Below, one piece after another: positions 37,190 to 45,436 of a stretch of 64,000 nt of DNA. The notes beneath the pieces are model-generated. The model did not search any database and had not been told where the DNA came from. It saw only the letters and a list, made by a program, of their open reading frames with translations. Every line of letters begins with the position of its first letter. Within the stretch, counting starts at the first letter, position 1. Origin of the DNA: Roseivirga sp. Its GTDB lineage: Bacteria; Bacteroidota; Bacteroidia; Cytophagales; Cyclobacteriaceae. Location of the stretch: the NCBI GenBank assembly GCA_018402485.1, contig JAGYIY010000001.1, forward strand, positions 900,001-964,000, read 5' to 3'. Both the position numbers and the translations under genes were made by a program.

Positions 37190-37205
37190 AGCTTAATTTT
37201 ACGAA

Positions 37206-37904
37206 GTGAAAAACTTGAAACAGCATATGGGAGTGTTCGTGGCTATCAGCATTGTAGCTGCGTGGGTAGCTTTGTTGTTTTATGCTATGCAATGGAAAAT
37301 AGACTATAAATCACCTTGGTTGTACATTATGGTACTTTTACAAATGCATTTCTATACTGGCTTGTTTATTACCTCCCACGATGCAATGCATGGAACAGTA
37401 TCTGCGCATAAAAAATTAAACCATGGCATTGGCCATCTTACGGCCCTGCTTTTTAGTTTTAATTTTTACCATCGGCTGTTTCCAAAACATCATGAGCATC
37501 ACCGTTTTGTAGCAACTGATAAAGATCCTGATTATTACAAAGGTGGTTTTTGGCCATGGTATTTTAGTTTTATCAAGCAGTACATCAGTTGGCAACAACT
37601 GGTATTGATGGCGGTTACCTTTCACTTGCTGAGGATAGTTTTACCCACCGAGAACCTTATCATTTTTTGGATGCTTCCTGCCATTCTTTCTACTTTCCAA
37701 TTATTTTATTTTGGTACTTACTTACCGCATAAGGGAAGTCATGATCCGCAGAATAAGTATTTTTCACACAGTCAGAAAAAGAATCACCTCTGGGCCTTTT
37801 TGAGCTGTTACTTTTTTGGTTACCACTATGAGCATCATGCCTCTCCAGGCACACCATGGTGGAGGCTGTACAAGGTCAAGGAAAAACTTGAAATGAGCCG
37901 TTAA
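37206..37904 (+). CDS. crtW: Beta-carotene ketolase, CrtW-type
   Basis: 232 residues from GTG 37206. Membrane di-iron fatty-acid-desaturase fold with His boxes HDAMHG, HHEHHRF and GYHYEHHASPGTPWW, the CrtW pattern (also ATDKDPDYYKGG after box 2). It adds 4-keto groups to beta-ionone rings, so with CrtZ it could give astaxanthin-like ketocarotenoids. Last gene of the island, 16 bp after ispH; the stop overlaps a convergent small frame. Confidence 0.9.
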   Translation: MKNLKQHMGVFVAISIVAAWVALLFYAMQWKIDYKSPWLYIMVLLQMHFYTGLFITSHDAMHGTVSAHKKLNHGIGHLTALLFSFNFYHRLFPKHHEHHRFVATDKDPDYYKGGFWPWYFSFIKQYISWQQLVLMAVTFHLLRIVLPTENLIIFWMLPAILSTFQLFYFGTYLPHKGSHDPQNKYFSHSQKKNHLWAFLSCYFFGYHYEHHASPGTPWWRLYKVKEKLEMSR

Positions 37905-38056
37905 AAAAAGTAGAAGCCGCCGTTGTCTACAGGAGAGAAAACCAACATGGCCACAACGAAAGACAAAATGGAGATGACAAAACCAACGATATCGTTTCGC
38001 GTATACGGTTTGTGGCGATTTTCAAAGGACTTTTTGTCTGCTTGCCCTAAATTTAC
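37901..38056 (-). CDS. Possible small single-helix membrane protein without a standard start codon
   Basis: Fifty-one codons after an in-frame TGA (38057), ending at TAA 37901-37903, overlapping the crtW stop on the other strand. The translation looks like real protein: charged head ADKKSFENRHKPYTRND, hydrophobic helix IVGFVISILSFVVAMLVFS, tail PVDNGGFYFF. No ATG, GTG or TTG precedes the conserved-looking part (first ATG is inside the helix). Either an unusual start codon is used or the start was lost. Too short for ordinary gene calling. Confidence 0.45.
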   Translation of the reverse strand, partial: VNLGQADKKSFENRHKPYTRNDIVGFVISILSFVVAMLVFSPVDNGGFYFF

Positions 38057-38127
38057 TCAAAAGCACAAAACTGAGATATACCAATTACCACCACATGTTT
38101 TGTATGCTGTTAGTAGGTCCTAGTTTT

Positions 38128-38337
38128 TTATTCGCCATTTACATATTCTAAAATGTCACCCGGTTGGCATTCCAGAACATTACAAATTGTATTCAAGGTG
38201 CTAAATCTAATTGCCTTGGCTTTTCCTGTCTTTAATATAGAAAGGTTAGATAAAGTCAACCCAACTTTATCAGAGAGTTCATTCAGAGACATTTTTCGCT
38301 TTGCCATCATCACATCTAAATTTACAATGATTGCCAT
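38128..38337 (-). CDS. XRE-family small transcriptional regulator
   Basis: 69 residues, essentially one Cro/C1 helix-turn-helix: VMMAKRKMSLNELSDKVGL then NLSILKTGKAKAIRFSTLN and VLECQPGDILEY, the YozG/HTH_26 subtype. It follows the DUF2975 membrane gene by 3 bp, an arrangement seen widely in Bacteroidota and Firmicutes. Probably represses its own operon with the membrane protein as modulator (inference). Confidence 0.9.
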   Translation of the reverse strand: MAIIVNLDVMMAKRKMSLNELSDKVGLTLSNLSILKTGKAKAIRFSTLNTICNVLECQPGDILEYVNGE

Positions 38338-38340
38338 AGC

Positions 38341-38877
38341 TTATACAGTTAAGTCGTTTTCGTTTTGAATGTCTACTCCCTTTTTGAAAATAGTCGCAAT
38401 GATATAAACCACTGCACCCATTAAAATGAAGGCTTGACTGTCAGCCCAAAATTGGTTTAAACTGTCGGTGTCAAAGCCGTGATGCATTAAATTTTTAGCT
38501 ATCTGTCTGGCAATGAAACTAAACAGTCCAATTGCGAGAGTATAGTAGCTAATTTGTAATATTTGGTCCGATACAAAAGTGTTGAAAGGCTTTGTCAAAT
38601 CCATTTTGTGCATGAGTCGGATAACTATGTAGAAAAGGAAGGCTTTTAAAATTGAAATGGATAGAATAAAGCTGTAGATACCGAAAAAAGGCCATTGGTT
38701 GTCTTTAAACATTTCGGTCAAGTCCAATGGTTGATAAAGATTTTGAACAAATTCCGGTTTGAACAGACTGAAAATGAAATTTACAATCAAGCCACCGGCT
38801 TCAATGCATAAACCTACAAAAATGACCCAAGCCACAATATGTAAGCCTTTAAATACGAGGTTGTTTCTTTTTGACAT
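38341..38877 (-). CDS. DUF2975 family membrane protein
   Basis: 178 residues from ATG 38877 (MSKRNNLVFKGLHIVAW); the frame is open 19 codons further up, but that part is not family-like. Four hydrophobic helices: about 10-32, 60-85, 105-130, 145-165. DUF2975 pattern: first helix with a Gly-rich face, then a long extracytoplasmic loop, LKAFLFYIVIRLMHK in the middle. Always found with a small XRE regulator; function unknown. Confidence 0.8.
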   Translation of the reverse strand: MSKRNNLVFKGLHIVAWVIFVGLCIEAGGLIVNFIFSLFKPEFVQNLYQPLDLTEMFKDNQWPFFGIYSFILSISILKAFLFYIVIRLMHKMDLTKPFNTFVSDQILQISYYTLAIGLFSFIARQIAKNLMHHGFDTDSLNQFWADSQAFILMGAVVYIIATIFKKGVDIQNENDLTV

Positions 38878-39199
38878 ATCTTTTAATGAGCTCAAATTGA
38901 TATGACAAAGATAAAAAAATTTATTGAAATACAATAAATAATTATTGATGATAAAAATATATTTTTTGAATTACGAAATAAAGCGGAGGGCACCCTTGAT
39001 TTTCAAAGTCGTTTTTGAATTAAAAAGTCTGAAGAAGTTGCCCTGTCTTATACGCGTTCTCTTGTCGTGTACAAATATTTTTTCCAATGCCTGTTATCAC
39101 TCAAATAGGAGAAATGCTAAAAAAGGGATGAGCCTACTGTTTGATCTATTCGGCGAAAGGCATAATAAAATGATGGAAAAGAATTGCCATTTTGACCTG
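38878..39199 (-). other. Intergenic spacer, no convincing gene
   Basis: AT-rich. A 97-codon frame (38945-39238, plus strand) exists, but its composition (KSLKKLP, NRRNAKKG) is not protein-like and it overlaps the 3' end of the lipoprotein gene. I see no hairpin terminator. The DUF2975 promoter should lie near 38880-38945 but no TAnnTTTG was found. Confidence 0.4.
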
Positions 39200-40168
39200 C
39201 TAACGTTCTCTAAATGGCACCAGAACAGCATAAAATAATATAGGCGGAGCCGTATTGTCTTTTCTCTCACTCAGCGTATAATAGCCAATTTCATCTTGAT
39301 GCCAGGCAATGGCTTCACCTTGAGGTTCAGGAGTATACTTTAACCGGTTTGCAGGTCGAGCCAGCAGCTGAGGAATAGTAAGGGGTTGCTCCGGGTCTTG
39401 CTGCCAATGATATATATTTCGATAATTTTTAATCAGCACCTCATTACCAGAAGGAGATATGTCGGCAGCTGTAATGTACGTAAAGGGCAGTGACATGATT
39501 TTTCGTGCGGTATCTAATGCATTTGTTCTTTGGGGAAATGCTAATTCGTACAGCCCAACATTTTCTTCTCTTTTAGAAATGATATAAATGTTTTTAGTTG
39601 TGGGATCAATCATTAAAGCCTCTGCATCTTTGGCTCCATCCTCGTAAACAAATTCAATCCGGTCATAGTCTTCGGGTTGCAGTACAAAGTTATTGGGGAC
39701 ACTCACTGAAGTCAGGTCTGGCTCGGGAAAACGATAAATTTGATAGGCTCCTCGCACTGCCCGATTATCCCCGATGTCGGCAATAAACATATAATGTATG
39801 CCTGAGTCTGGTCCAATGCCAATGGCCATGTCTTCCCAATCTACATTTTCTGCACCCTGTAATTCAACCCTTCCCATACTTGCTCCCGACTCCGTGAAAA
39901 GATAGACAAAAGGCTGGCCACCGCTATCGTTGTGCGACCACAAATAAAGTGGATTAGAAGGGCTATGCGATAATCCAGAAGCTTCATCGAGTTCACCGAT
40001 TTTAAGCGTGCCCTTAGATTGGCCTTCCGCAAAAAAACCCACCGTTAACTGATCATCGGACTGGGGGTTCAATTCGGCAGCTCCATCTGAACAACTATGT
40101 ATCATGAGAATGGACAGTAGGCCCAAACTGAAAATACCCTGCCTAAAACCTAGATCATACTTTTTCAT
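39200..40168 (-). CDS. Lipoprotein, probable beta-propeller, function unknown
   Basis: 322 residues from ATG 40168. Lipoprotein signal with lipobox near MIHSC. The mature part repeats strand-turn motifs such as YLWSHNDSGGQPFVYLF, GAENVDWEDMAIG, YMFIADIGDNRAV and IYRFPEPD; this ESGL-WNHNDSG-DWED-DIGDN pattern recurs in Bacteroidota lipoproteins of unknown role and suggests a five- to six-bladed propeller. Probably outer-membrane attached. A TTG three codons upstream is a less likely start. Cytochrome c precedes it on the same strand with a different transcription spacing. Confidence 0.75.
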   Translation of the reverse strand: MKKYDLGFRQGIFSLGLLSILMIHSCSDGAAELNPQSDDQLTVGFFAEGQSKGTLKIGELDEASGLSHSPSNPLYLWSHNDSGGQPFVYLFTESGASMGRVELQGAENVDWEDMAIGIGPDSGIHYMFIADIGDNRAVRGAYQIYRFPEPDLTSVSVPNNFVLQPEDYDRIEFVYEDGAKDAEALMIDPTTKNIYIISKREENVGLYELAFPQRTNALDTARKIMSLPFTYITAADISPSGNEVLIKNYRNIYHWQQDPEQPLTIPQLLARPANRLKYTPEPQGEAIAWHQDEIGYYTLSERKDNTAPPILFYAVLVPFRER

Positions 40169-40212
40169 GTTGTTCAATATAATTCAGGAACATCTCAGTT
40201 ATGATGCATTCC

Positions 40213-40632
40213 TTATTTTAGCTCTGCCCGAATTTTGGCCACTTCTTTGGGTGTGAGAACTTTCTCAGCTTCATTTCCGAAAGAGTTCATTACATAATTC
40301 AACACATCGGCAATATCTTGATCGTCTAAACCACTCGCAGGCATTACCTGATTGTATTTGGTTCCATTAACTGTAATTTCCCCTTTCAATCCCTGAATTA
40401 AATTTTTCACGGCTCTTTCACGGTCGGCCATTAAATAATCGGATGCCGCTAGTGGTGGAAAAACACCTGGGATTCCTTGCCCCTTATCCATATGGCAAGC
40501 CAAACATACCGCACTATAAACTTCTTTTCCAGCCTTCATGCTTTTTTCAAGCTCAGCGTCTTGGCTATTTTTAAAAGCAAACGAAGCCAATGCAAGGCCG
40601 CAAATACAAACTAATCCCATTAATTTTTTCAT
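40213..40632 (-). CDS. Class I cytochrome c
   Basis: 139 residues. Signal peptide MKKLMGLVCICGLALASFAF, single heme motif Cys-Leu-Ala-Cys-His (VCLACHMDKGQGIPGVFPPL), distal Met in YNQVMPASGLDDQDIADVL. A monohaem periplasmic electron carrier of the cytochrome c551/553 size class, likely for a terminal oxidase or a nitrite/nitrous-oxide-type branch encoded elsewhere. Sits 44 bp upstream of the lipoprotein gene on the same strand. Confidence 0.93.
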   Translation of the reverse strand: MKKLMGLVCICGLALASFAFKNSQDAELEKSMKAGKEVYSAVCLACHMDKGQGIPGVFPPLAASDYLMADRERAVKNLIQGLKGEITVNGTKYNQVMPASGLDDQDIADVLNYVMNSFGNEAEKVLTPKEVAKIRAELK

Positions 40633-40697
40633 TACGTTCTATTTAATTTAAATGTGATTCAATATATTGGAATCAGAATCAAAAACCAATATTTCAT

Positions 40698-41933
40698 TTA
40701 TTTAAAGTCTAACGCTACCTGGTGTTTTAGCAGATCTTCGAACTCTTCTCTTTCTCTTACCAAGTGCGCTTGTCCTTGGTAGACTAGCACCTCTGCGGGT
40801 CTTAACCGTGAGTTATAGTTGGAAGCCATGCTAAACGCATAGGCACCTGCATTTTTGAAGGCAAGAATATCTCCTTCTTTAATCTCATGCATAGGCCTGT
40901 CAAGCCCAAAAGTATCTGTTTCGCAGATGTAACCCACTACGGTATAAACCCTCTTCGTACCAGCAGTCTTCGAAACATTCAAAATTTCATGGTAGGCGTC
41001 GTACATCATGGGGCGAATTAAGTGATTAAGGCCTGAGTCTACACCTGCAAAAACAGTTGCAGGTGTAGTTTTCACTACATTGGTTCTGGTGAGAAAAACG
41101 CCTGCTTCGCTGACCAAAAACTTACCTGGCTCAAACCACATTTCAAGTGGCTTTCCATAGCTTTTACAAAATTCCTTAAAAGCTGCTGTAAGCTTTTCAC
41201 CAAGGTCTTCAATATCTGTTGTAATATCATTTTCTTTGTAGGCGACTTTAAAGCCACTTCCAAAGTCTATAAATCTTAAATCATTGAAATGCCTCGCGGC
41301 ATCAAACAAAATCTCAGCACCACGTAAAAAAACTTCTGCATCCAAGATATCCGAACCCGTATGCATATGCAGCCCTTCTACCTGTATGTTGTAGGTCTTA
41401 ACCACACGTTCGATATGTGCCATTTGATAAATGGATATTCCGAACTTAGAATCTGCATGGCCGGTTGAAATTTTCTTATTACCTCCTGCCATTATGTGCG
41501 GGTTGAGGCGAATGCAAACAGGCACAGTATGGTTAAAAGTGTTACCAAACTGTTCCAAGAGAGAGATATTATCCAAATTGATGGTTACCCCCAATTTAAC
41601 TGCCTCTTCTATCTCTTGAAACGAAACACAATTAGGAGTATATAAAATTTGAGATGGCGTAAAACCCGCAGTTAAGCCCAATTTGACCTCTTGAATGGAA
41701 ACACAGTCTAGCTCTGAACCCATCTTCTTGAGTAGTTTTAGTACGGAGAGGTTGGAAAGCGATTTACAGGCGTATTTTATTTTCACATGCTCACCCGAAA
41801 AGGCTGCTTTCAAACGATCATACTGCGCTTGTATTTTATCTGCATCATAAACATACAACGGCGTACCGAAGGTGTCAGCTATTTCTTCCACATTCAACCC
41901 TTGTATTTGATATTTGCCGTCCGTTAGTTCCAT
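40698..41933 (-). CDS. lysA: Diaminopimelate decarboxylase
   Basis: 411 residues from ATG 41933 (MELTDGKYQIQGL). PLP enzyme of fold III making lysine from meso-diaminopimelate. The PLP Lys is in KIKYACKSLSNLSVL, the PLP-phosphate Gly-rich loop near DFGSGFKV, and the catalytic Cys in YICETDTFGLDR. A perfect TATCTTTG lies 18 nt upstream. Monocistronic. Confidence 0.95.
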   Translation of the reverse strand: MELTDGKYQIQGLNVEEIADTFGTPLYVYDADKIQAQYDRLKAAFSGEHVKIKYACKSLSNLSVLKLLKKMGSELDCVSIQEVKLGLTAGFTPSQILYTPNCVSFQEIEEAVKLGVTINLDNISLLEQFGNTFNHTVPVCIRLNPHIMAGGNKKISTGHADSKFGISIYQMAHIERVVKTYNIQVEGLHMHTGSDILDAEVFLRGAEILFDAARHFNDLRFIDFGSGFKVAYKENDITTDIEDLGEKLTAAFKEFCKSYGKPLEMWFEPGKFLVSEAGVFLTRTNVVKTTPATVFAGVDSGLNHLIRPMMYDAYHEILNVSKTAGTKRVYTVVGYICETDTFGLDRPMHEIKEGDILAFKNAGAYAFSMASNYNSRLRPAEVLVYQGQAHLVREREEFEDLLKHQVALDFK

Positions 41934-41951
41934 ATTTACTCTATCGAAAAG

Positions 41952-41959
41952 CAAAGATA
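41952..41959 (-). promoter_or_regulatory. Candidate -7 element of lysA
   Basis: Minus strand TATCTTTG, perfect TAnnTTTG, 18 nt before ATG 41933. An alternative upstream start (41954) would overlap the box, supporting the shorter protein. Confidence 0.5.
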
Positions 41960-41973
41960 CGCTCCATTAGAAA

Positions 41974-42005
41974 TAAAAAAAGGGAAGTTTTTCAAACTTC
42001 CCTTT
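41974..42005 (-). terminator. Rho-independent terminator of the T9SS cargo gene
   Basis: Stem GGGAAGTTT/AAACTTCCC with a 3-nt loop, flanked by A and T runs. On the minus strand it lies 26 nt after the stop at 42031; the A/T flanks make it potentially bidirectional. Confidence 0.8.
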
Positions 42006-42030
42006 TTCTGCTTCTTTTTAATATGCGAAG

Positions 42031-42936
42031 CTATTGGATTGCTATCCGCTTGGTCAAAGCCTCTTTACCTTGTTGCATTTTAAGGACATAAGTCCCCTTC
42101 TCTTCTTTCGATAAATCAATCTCCAGACGATAAGATTCATTCTCTGGTGTGCCAACACGGTTAAAAACCTCATTCCCATTCCTGTCCACAATATTGATTT
42201 GAATAGGGCGATTCTTTTTCGTTTTCAAATGTAGATCGAACCGACCATCACTTGGGTTGGGATAAAAGCTAAGATCTAGTAACTCCAATTCGCTCATTTG
42301 CTGTGTTCCCACCAGTTTTTTATCTTCATCGGTTGCATTAGATATAACCGCTTGCGCCCTGCGAATTACTTTCACCTCATCGTCCTCATCGTTCTGAAAC
42401 GAAAAATGAAAGGAACCCATGCCCCCCTGAACGATATCGCGCAAAGAATCCATGTCGAAAGGATAGTTTCTTGGGTTTAGTTGTTTGAATATGGAATCTA
42501 AGTTCATTTGCTCTTCATCGTTCCAACCGAAAGCAAAATTACCTGACCCAAAATTACGCATCATTTCTTGCATTTGCTTTTTCATTTCCTTTATGTCATC
42601 ATTCCAAAATCCGTTGGAAGGGCCGTTTTGAAAGAAAAACTGAGGCTTTGAGCTGCTTTGACCAAAGCCGAAGCCATTTGGATTGATTCCATACTTTTTC
42701 AATTCAGGATCGTTCATCATTTCTTCATGTGAATCATAGGTTTTTTCGAAGTTGGTCTCATCGTTGCCCTCCTTCTTCACTACTTTTAGTTTGACTTTAC
42801 CTTCTTCAGTGGTAGAAATACTTACCGATTGACTGGTAGCCTTTGCGGTAGTTTGTGCCACGGTTTGCAATGTGTTCAAGGCAAACGCAGTGCACAGTAT
42901 TGTGCCAATTAAAAATTTAATTCGATTTGATTTCAT
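42031..42936 (-). CDS. Type IX-secreted protein with C-terminal sorting domain
   Basis: 301 residues. Signal peptide to about residue 28 (VAQ). The middle (30-200) is Asn/Gln/Phe/Gly-rich and low in structure, with many acidic pairs. The last 75 residues (LSFYPNPSDGRFDLHLK ... YVLKMQQGKEALTKRIAIQ) are a Por secretion system type A tail. Cargo function unknown. Divergent from a histidine kinase/response regulator pair, which may regulate it. Confidence 0.8.
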   Translation of the reverse strand: MKSNRIKFLIGTILCTAFALNTLQTVAQTTAKATSQSVSISTTEEGKVKLKVVKKEGNDETNFEKTYDSHEEMMNDPELKKYGINPNGFGFGQSSSKPQFFFQNGPSNGFWNDDIKEMKKQMQEMMRNFGSGNFAFGWNDEEQMNLDSIFKQLNPRNYPFDMDSLRDIVQGGMGSFHFSFQNDEDDEVKVIRRAQAVISNATDEDKKLVGTQQMSELELLDLSFYPNPSDGRFDLHLKTKKNRPIQINIVDRNGNEVFNRVGTPENESYRLEIDLSKEEKGTYVLKMQQGKEALTKRIAIQ

Positions 42937-43055
42937 AGCTTTTTGAGTCTTTTTTACTTTAATAAAAATACTCTAATGGTTGATATCGGGATGTTAAAGC
43001 AGGGTTAAACGATGTTAATAATTGTTAAGCAGGCACATGAAGGCTGAAATAAACG

Positions 43056-43063
43056 TATTTTTG
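43056..43063 (+). promoter_or_regulatory. -7 element 4 nt before the histidine kinase ATG
   Basis: TATTTTTG, perfect TAnnTTTG, ends 4 nt before the ATG at 43068, the same spacing as galE and the TonB receptor. No clear -33. Confidence 0.45.
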
Positions 43064-43067
43064 AATC

Positions 43068-44636
43068 ATGAGCCTTCAGAAAATTCGTCTTTTCATTGGT
43101 TTACTTAGTGTTGCCCTTATCGGATTGATTGGGGTGCAGTACTATTGGATACAACAAGTCAATGCGGTTAACAAAGAGCGTTTCACGAAAACCGTAAACG
43201 ATGTTTTGCAAAGTGTTACCCAGCAATTGGCCCGAAATAACGACTTCAATTTTATCAGCAACGATATCAATCAAATTGTACCCATTCCCTCAAATGACTT
43301 CAATACATTGACGGATAGCAGTCAAAATATGAGGTCACCCCTCTCGCAAATGAGAGGACCAAGCAATATGCTTGAAGTGTTCAATAGCAGCTTTGAGGCA
43401 CATTTGGACGAGAGAACCGGTGAATTAGTGATTAATTTCATGCTGCAAGGTGGAAACCCATACCGCAATAAGGAGAGTGATTTTCAGGCGCAAAATTTGG
43501 CCATGGAAAAACAGATGAATCAAAGGTTAAATTTGTTAAAAAAGAATTTCTTCGAACATATGTTGGGCAGCGGAGCATTGTTTGAAAGAGTAAACCCTAT
43601 TACGTTAGACACCCTGCTAAGCAATGCTTTGCGAGAACATAATATAGACCTTGATTATGCTTTCGGAATTGTAGATAGGCAAAAAAACAAGCTTAAGTTG
43701 CTTAATCCTTCAAATGAAGAAAATCAAAAAGCAGTACTCAACTCCTCATTATCAACTAATCTTTTCCCTACAGACTTGAAAAAAAAGGAGTATTATCTAA
43801 GTCTTAATTTTCCAGAACAAGATGATTATTTACTCAAACAAGCCATTCTTCCTTTATCAGCCTCTGGATTACTTATGTTAATTGTAATTGCTTGTTTTAC
43901 CTACGCCATTAACATCATTTTGAAGCAGAAAAAGATTTCTGAAATTAAAACAGATTTCATTAACAATATGACACATGAGTTTAAAACCCCGATTTCAACA
44001 GTTTCTCTAGCTACTCAGGCCTTAAGCGACGAGGAACTCAAAAATAGGCCTGGGCTTATTGATCGGTACGTAAAAGTCATTCAGGATGAAAACAATAGGC
44101 TGGGTTTGCAAGTAGAAAAAGTTTTACAAATCGCCAGTCTCGATAAAAAAGATTTTAAGTTAAAAATAGAGTCCACAGATGTTCATGATATCATTGAAAA
44201 AGCACTTGTGAATGTAAAAATTATGGTTGACAATAAGGGGGGTCAAATCAGTAGCCAGTTGCTTGCCACAGAAAGCATGGTGGAAGCAGATAAGGTGCAC
44301 CTCACAAACATCATTTACAATTTACTTGACAATGCCAATAAGTATTCTACCGATGCTCCTCAAATACACATTCGTACAGAAAACATCTCCTCTGGCGTTA
44401 TCATTAAGGTATCAGATCAGGGAATAGGAATGAATAAGGAGGCCACACAAAAGATATTCGAAAAATTTTACCGAGTAACTACTGGCAATGTGCATGATGT
44501 AAAGGGCTTCGGTTTAGGCCTATCTTATGTAAAAAATATTGTGGAGATGCATCACGGTCAAATTCAAGTAAAAAGCGAGCCCGGAAAGGGCAGCACATTT
44601 AAAATTATTTTACCTTTCAAACATGGCAAGTTATAA
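43068..44636 (+). CDS. Sensor histidine kinase
   Basis: 522 residues. TM1 about 8-28, extracytoplasmic sensor region to about 262, TM2 about 264-286, no HAMP. HisKA with phospho-acceptor His303 (NNMTHEFKTPISTVSLATQA), then HATPase_c: N box NLLDNANKYS, G1 SDQGIGMN, G2 KGFGLGLSYVKN. The stimulus is unknown. The response regulator gene overlaps its last 14 bp. Confidence 0.93.
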   Translation: MSLQKIRLFIGLLSVALIGLIGVQYYWIQQVNAVNKERFTKTVNDVLQSVTQQLARNNDFNFISNDINQIVPIPSNDFNTLTDSSQNMRSPLSQMRGPSNMLEVFNSSFEAHLDERTGELVINFMLQGGNPYRNKESDFQAQNLAMEKQMNQRLNLLKKNFFEHMLGSGALFERVNPITLDTLLSNALREHNIDLDYAFGIVDRQKNKLKLLNPSNEENQKAVLNSSLSTNLFPTDLKKKEYYLSLNFPEQDDYLLKQAILPLSASGLLMLIVIACFTYAINIILKQKKISEIKTDFINNMTHEFKTPISTVSLATQALSDEELKNRPGLIDRYVKVIQDENNRLGLQVEKVLQIASLDKKDFKLKIESTDVHDIIEKALVNVKIMVDNKGGQISSQLLATESMVEADKVHLTNIIYNLLDNANKYSTDAPQIHIRTENISSGVIIKVSDQGIGMNKEATQKIFEKFYRVTTGNVHDVKGFGLGLSYVKNIVEMHHGQIQVKSEPGKGSTFKIILPFKHGKL

Positions 44637-45327
44637 AATCTTACTCGTAGAAGACGATCTGAACCTTGGGCAGATCTTAAACGAATACCTAGGACTCAAA
44701 GGATACGAGACTAAACTTTGCCGCGATGGTGAAGAGGGGCTGTCTGCGTTTAAAAAAGAGGCCTTCGATTTATGCCTTTTTGATGTGATGCTTCCGAAAA
44801 AAGACGGTTTTTCGATGGCCAAGGAAATACGAAAGGAGGATTCTGTAACGCCCATTATTTTTCTTACAGCCAAAACCATGAAAGAAGATACGATAGAGGG
44901 ATTTAAAATTGGTGGTGACGATTACATTACAAAGCCATTCAGCATGGAAGAGTTATTGCTCAGAATCAAAGCCATTTTAAAGAGGACTACGGAAAGTAAT
45001 CCACAGATATCTGATCAAAAGGAATTTGAGTTTGGCAATTTTCGGTTTGCTTACGACAAGCAGTTGCTTTATTTTGAGGGAGAAGCTACCAAACTTACTT
45101 CGAAGGAGTCAGAATTATTGCGTTTGCTTTGCCTTCATATAAACCAACCACTAGATCGTTCGATTGCACTTAAAATCATTTGGAGAGATGACTCCTACTT
45201 TAATGCCAGAAGCATGGATGTTTACATTGCCAAATTAAGGAAGCATTTAAGACCTGATCCTGATGTGCAAATCATGACACTGCACGGTTCGGGGTTTAAA
45301 TTAATTACTGATGCAAAGCCCGATTAG
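44623..45327 (+). CDS. OmpR/PhoB-family response regulator
   Basis: 234 residues. Receiver domain 1-120 with acidic pair Glu10-Asp11-Asp12, phospho-acceptor Asp54 (LCLFDVMLPKKDG) and Lys in YITKPFSMEEL; winged-helix DNA-binding domain in the C-terminal 100 (LTSKESELLRLLCLHINQPL, DVYIAKLRKHLR). Partner of the upstream kinase, coupled by a 14-bp overlap. Targets unknown; the divergent T9SS gene is one candidate. Confidence 0.94.
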   Translation: MASYKILLVEDDLNLGQILNEYLGLKGYETKLCRDGEEGLSAFKKEAFDLCLFDVMLPKKDGFSMAKEIRKEDSVTPIIFLTAKTMKEDTIEGFKIGGDDYITKPFSMEELLLRIKAILKRTTESNPQISDQKEFEFGNFRFAYDKQLLYFEGEATKLTSKESELLRLLCLHINQPLDRSIALKIIWRDDSYFNARSMDVYIAKLRKHLRPDPDVQIMTLHGSGFKLITDAKPD

Positions 45328-45436
45328 TTTTAGGGTTGCAGAAAAGAAACTTTCTTTGTACTTTAAATCGGCATTAAAAGTGACCGTTTGCTTTGCTGAT
45401 GTCTTATTTTTTAGGCTTTAACATTTAAAATAACAG

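Noticed and set aside
38945-39238. 97-codon plus-strand frame between DUF2975 and lipoprotein genes
   Set aside because: Odd composition, overlaps a convincing gene, no ribosome binding site or family likeness.
45351-45365. AAAGAAA/TTTCTTT palindrome after the response regulator as a terminator or operator
   Set aside because: Purely A/T-rich stem with a one-base centre; too weak to call.
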